Below, piece after piece: positions 62,740-64,000 of a stretch of DNA of 64,000 nucleotides; position 1 is the first letter of the stretch, and each line of letters begins with the position of its first letter. This stretch comes from Streptomyces camelliae (GTDB lineage: Bacteria; Actinomycetota; Actinomycetes; Streptomycetales; Streptomycetaceae): contig NZ_CP115300.1 of the NCBI RefSeq assembly GCF_027625935.1, forward strand, positions 372,001-436,000, given 5' to 3'. A program made the translations under genes and the position numbers. The notes below the pieces were generated by a model, which was given only the letters and a program-made list of their open reading frames with translations, was not told the origin of the DNA and searched no databases.

Positions 62740-63106
62740 CGGAGTTGCGGAAGACGTTCGTCACGCGTCGGCGGCTCAGGTCGGCGGCGAACAGTGTGGT
62801 CGTGGTCGACGAGGACGTGCCCATCAGCCGGCCAGAGTGGGAGGTGACCTGGGTGAAGGCAAGCGCGGGCACGTCACCGCCCAGCACACCGGCACCGACG
62901 AGTCATGCACCCTCACCGGCAGCCCCGCCCCCATCCCGGACAACGACCACGCCGCCCACCGCCAGGTCCTCCATGACCGCGTCCGACAGGGCGGGGCCGC
63001 AGAGGCCACCTGACGGAAGCGAGTGCCTGTCCCCCAACGCGGCGTTGTGGCACAGGCACCCTCGGCCCGGCCGTGCCAAGATGCCGACCAGCCCCCCTAC
63101 GACGGC
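62740..63106. other. Intergenic stretch with a minus-strand coding trace
   Basis: A minus-strand frame around 62720-62887 (VLGGDVPALAFTQVTSHSGR, LMGTSSSTTTTLFAADLSRR) reads coding-like, with no start or family; it may be a remnant. Nothing else is supported. Confidence 0.3.
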
Positions 63107-63480
63107 TCATCGACGCCCTCGCCTGCCTCCCGCCACACGCGCGGGCTTGAGGATCTCGTCGACACGTGCCACACCCAGGTGCCGATGGGCCAGCGCCAGG
63201 AGCATCCGGTAGCGGTCACCCACCAGCCATATCGACAGGGAGAAGTGCGCGAGCGCCCGCTCGGCCGGCTCCGTCACCGGTGCTTCGACCGCCACGGCTG
63301 CCTGGAGAGCCTCAGCGGCCTCCTCGGCCAGCGCCTCCAGGAGCGCCGCCCGTCCTGGAAAGTGCCTGAAATGAGTGCGCCTGACGACACCGGAGGCGCG
63401 AGGCGCGAGCCAGCTGCTCCAGGGTGATGTCGGCGTTGCGTCCGAGTTCCTGACGTGCGGTGGCCAGGGTGCCCGGTTGG
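63107..63480 (-). pseudogene. TetR-family regulator, frameshifted
   Basis: One minus-strand frame has LATARQELGRNADITLEQLA, then after a frameshift near 63400 the next frame reads ASGVVRRTHFRHFPGRAALL, EALAEEAAEALQAAVAVEAP and RMLLALAHRHLGVARVDEIL. This is a TetR helix-turn-helix and ligand domain; the N-terminal start and C-terminal end are unclear. Confidence 0.65.
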
Positions 63481-63731
63481 ACCGCGCGTTGCGTCGCTGC
63501 GGCACGCGACCTACGGGCTGGGACACGGAACAACCTCGATGCAGGCACATGGCAGAACGGGCATCTCCCTTCTGGCACCCGCGCCGCGGCCCGATCCGTG
63601 GCCGCATCCACGGATCAGGCAGTCCTGATCGGGCGGGAAGCTCCTTGATGCCGGACGGCTCCCGCTGCTCGATCCCGTTGAAGCCGCAGCGGAAGTCCCT
63701 GAGGGCGGGGTGGGCGGCCCGGCGCGAGCAC

Positions 63732-64000
63732 ATGATGGAGCGCAGCGGGCGGGAGGCCATGGTGGCCGCGGCGACCAAGCTGCTCACCGAGGGCGGACTC
63801 GAAGGCCGTCACGCACCAGGCGGTGGCCGCCCGAGCCGGGGCGGCCGGGCCACGCGGTATGCCGCCACTGGCCCGACCCGTTCGGTGTCCGCCTGGCCGC
63901 GCTGGAGGGCATGATGCCGCCGCTGCCACCGGCGCAGGCGCAGGCGCGTGGCGAGTCGTTCGCCGAGCTGGTCCACGCCTGCGCCGGCTCGGCGAACGAC
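63732..64000 (+). pseudogene. TetR-family regulator, frameshifted, cut by the window edge
   Basis: From ATG 63732 or nearby: MMERSGREAMVAAATKLLTE and GGLEG, then the expected helix-turn-helix is split over frames (AVTHQAVAARAGAAG, then CRHWPDPFGVRLAALEGMMP) and continues to the window end with ESFAELVHACAGSAND. Two compensating frame changes between about 63805 and 63860 are required, so either the gene is decayed or the sequence has errors. Confidence 0.6.

Overview
The window is very GC-rich, with GTG and TTG starts, long antisense shadow frames and many actinomycete-specific families (DUF6131, the SCO2525-like methyltransferase family, mycothiol-dependent isomerase, SpoIIE-type phosphatase). 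It is almost certainly a Streptomyces chromosome (or a very close relative) and reads like an arm or accessory region: intact genes are separated by frameshifted genes and by remnants of at least eight transposase families (Tn3, ISL3, IS256, IS5, IS701, IS630, NF041680-type, ISKra4). No rRNA, tRNA or CRISPR array was seen.

Layout. 0.2-2.2 kb: flavohaemoglobin and a PPOX-type flavoprotein, translationally coupled. 2.8-6.3 kb: secreted or membrane phosphatase-fold hydrolase and a VanY-like protein that has lost its catalytic motifs, divergent from a response regulator/sensor kinase pair whose kinase gene ends in a 26-base run of C at the border of a Tn3 transposase remnant. 7.4-13.9 kb: half an ABC exporter, a polysaccharide deacetylase, a hypothetical protein, IS debris, a long hairpin, a heptamer tandem repeat and a secreted FG-GAP repeat protein. 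13.9-24.9 kb: malic enzyme pseudogene, two related envelope proteins with a DUF6131 peptide, a sirtuin, a secreted protein, a SpoIIE phosphatase, a cold-shock protein, a DEAD-box helicase, IS graveyard, second DUF6131 gene. 25-38 kb: hydrolase, DUF1259 protein, DUF504/2H-phosphoesterase fusion, VWA protein, ABM protein, MmyB-like regulator, lytic transglycosylase with a possible c-di-AMP riboswitch leader, beta-carbonic anhydrase, and pseudogenes between them.

38.5-48.3 kb is the metabolic core: six tightly coupled minus-strand genes (gentisate 1,2-dioxygenase, fumarylpyruvate hydrolase, salicylyl-CoA 5-hydroxylase, salicylyl-CoA synthetase, salicylyl-AMP ligase, maleylpyruvate isomerase) that together would convert salicylate via salicylyl-CoA and gentisate to fumarate and pyruvate, equivalent to the sdg genes described in Streptomyces sp. 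WA46. A PaaX-type repressor lies upstream and a plant-SABP2-like esterase is divergent from it; the intergenic region before each transcription unit carries the decamer ACGGCCGTCT.

48.3-58.5 kb: DUF6262 remnant, methyltransferase, IS5 remnant, CASTOR/POLLUX-like channel, glutaredoxin-like membrane protein, transposase remnant, two membrane proteins and a second copy of the 19.4-kb secreted protein, with its upstream region and terminator also duplicated. 58.6-62.6 kb: a 3209-bp ISKra4-family element (58892-62100) with 19-bp imperfect terminal inverted repeats and a perfect 9-bp target duplication GACGGGGTT. It carries an esterase gene in addition to the transposase and two accessory genes, and splits a secreted discoidin-domain gene whose frame is restored exactly when the element is removed. 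The window ends in two opposed, frameshifted TetR genes.
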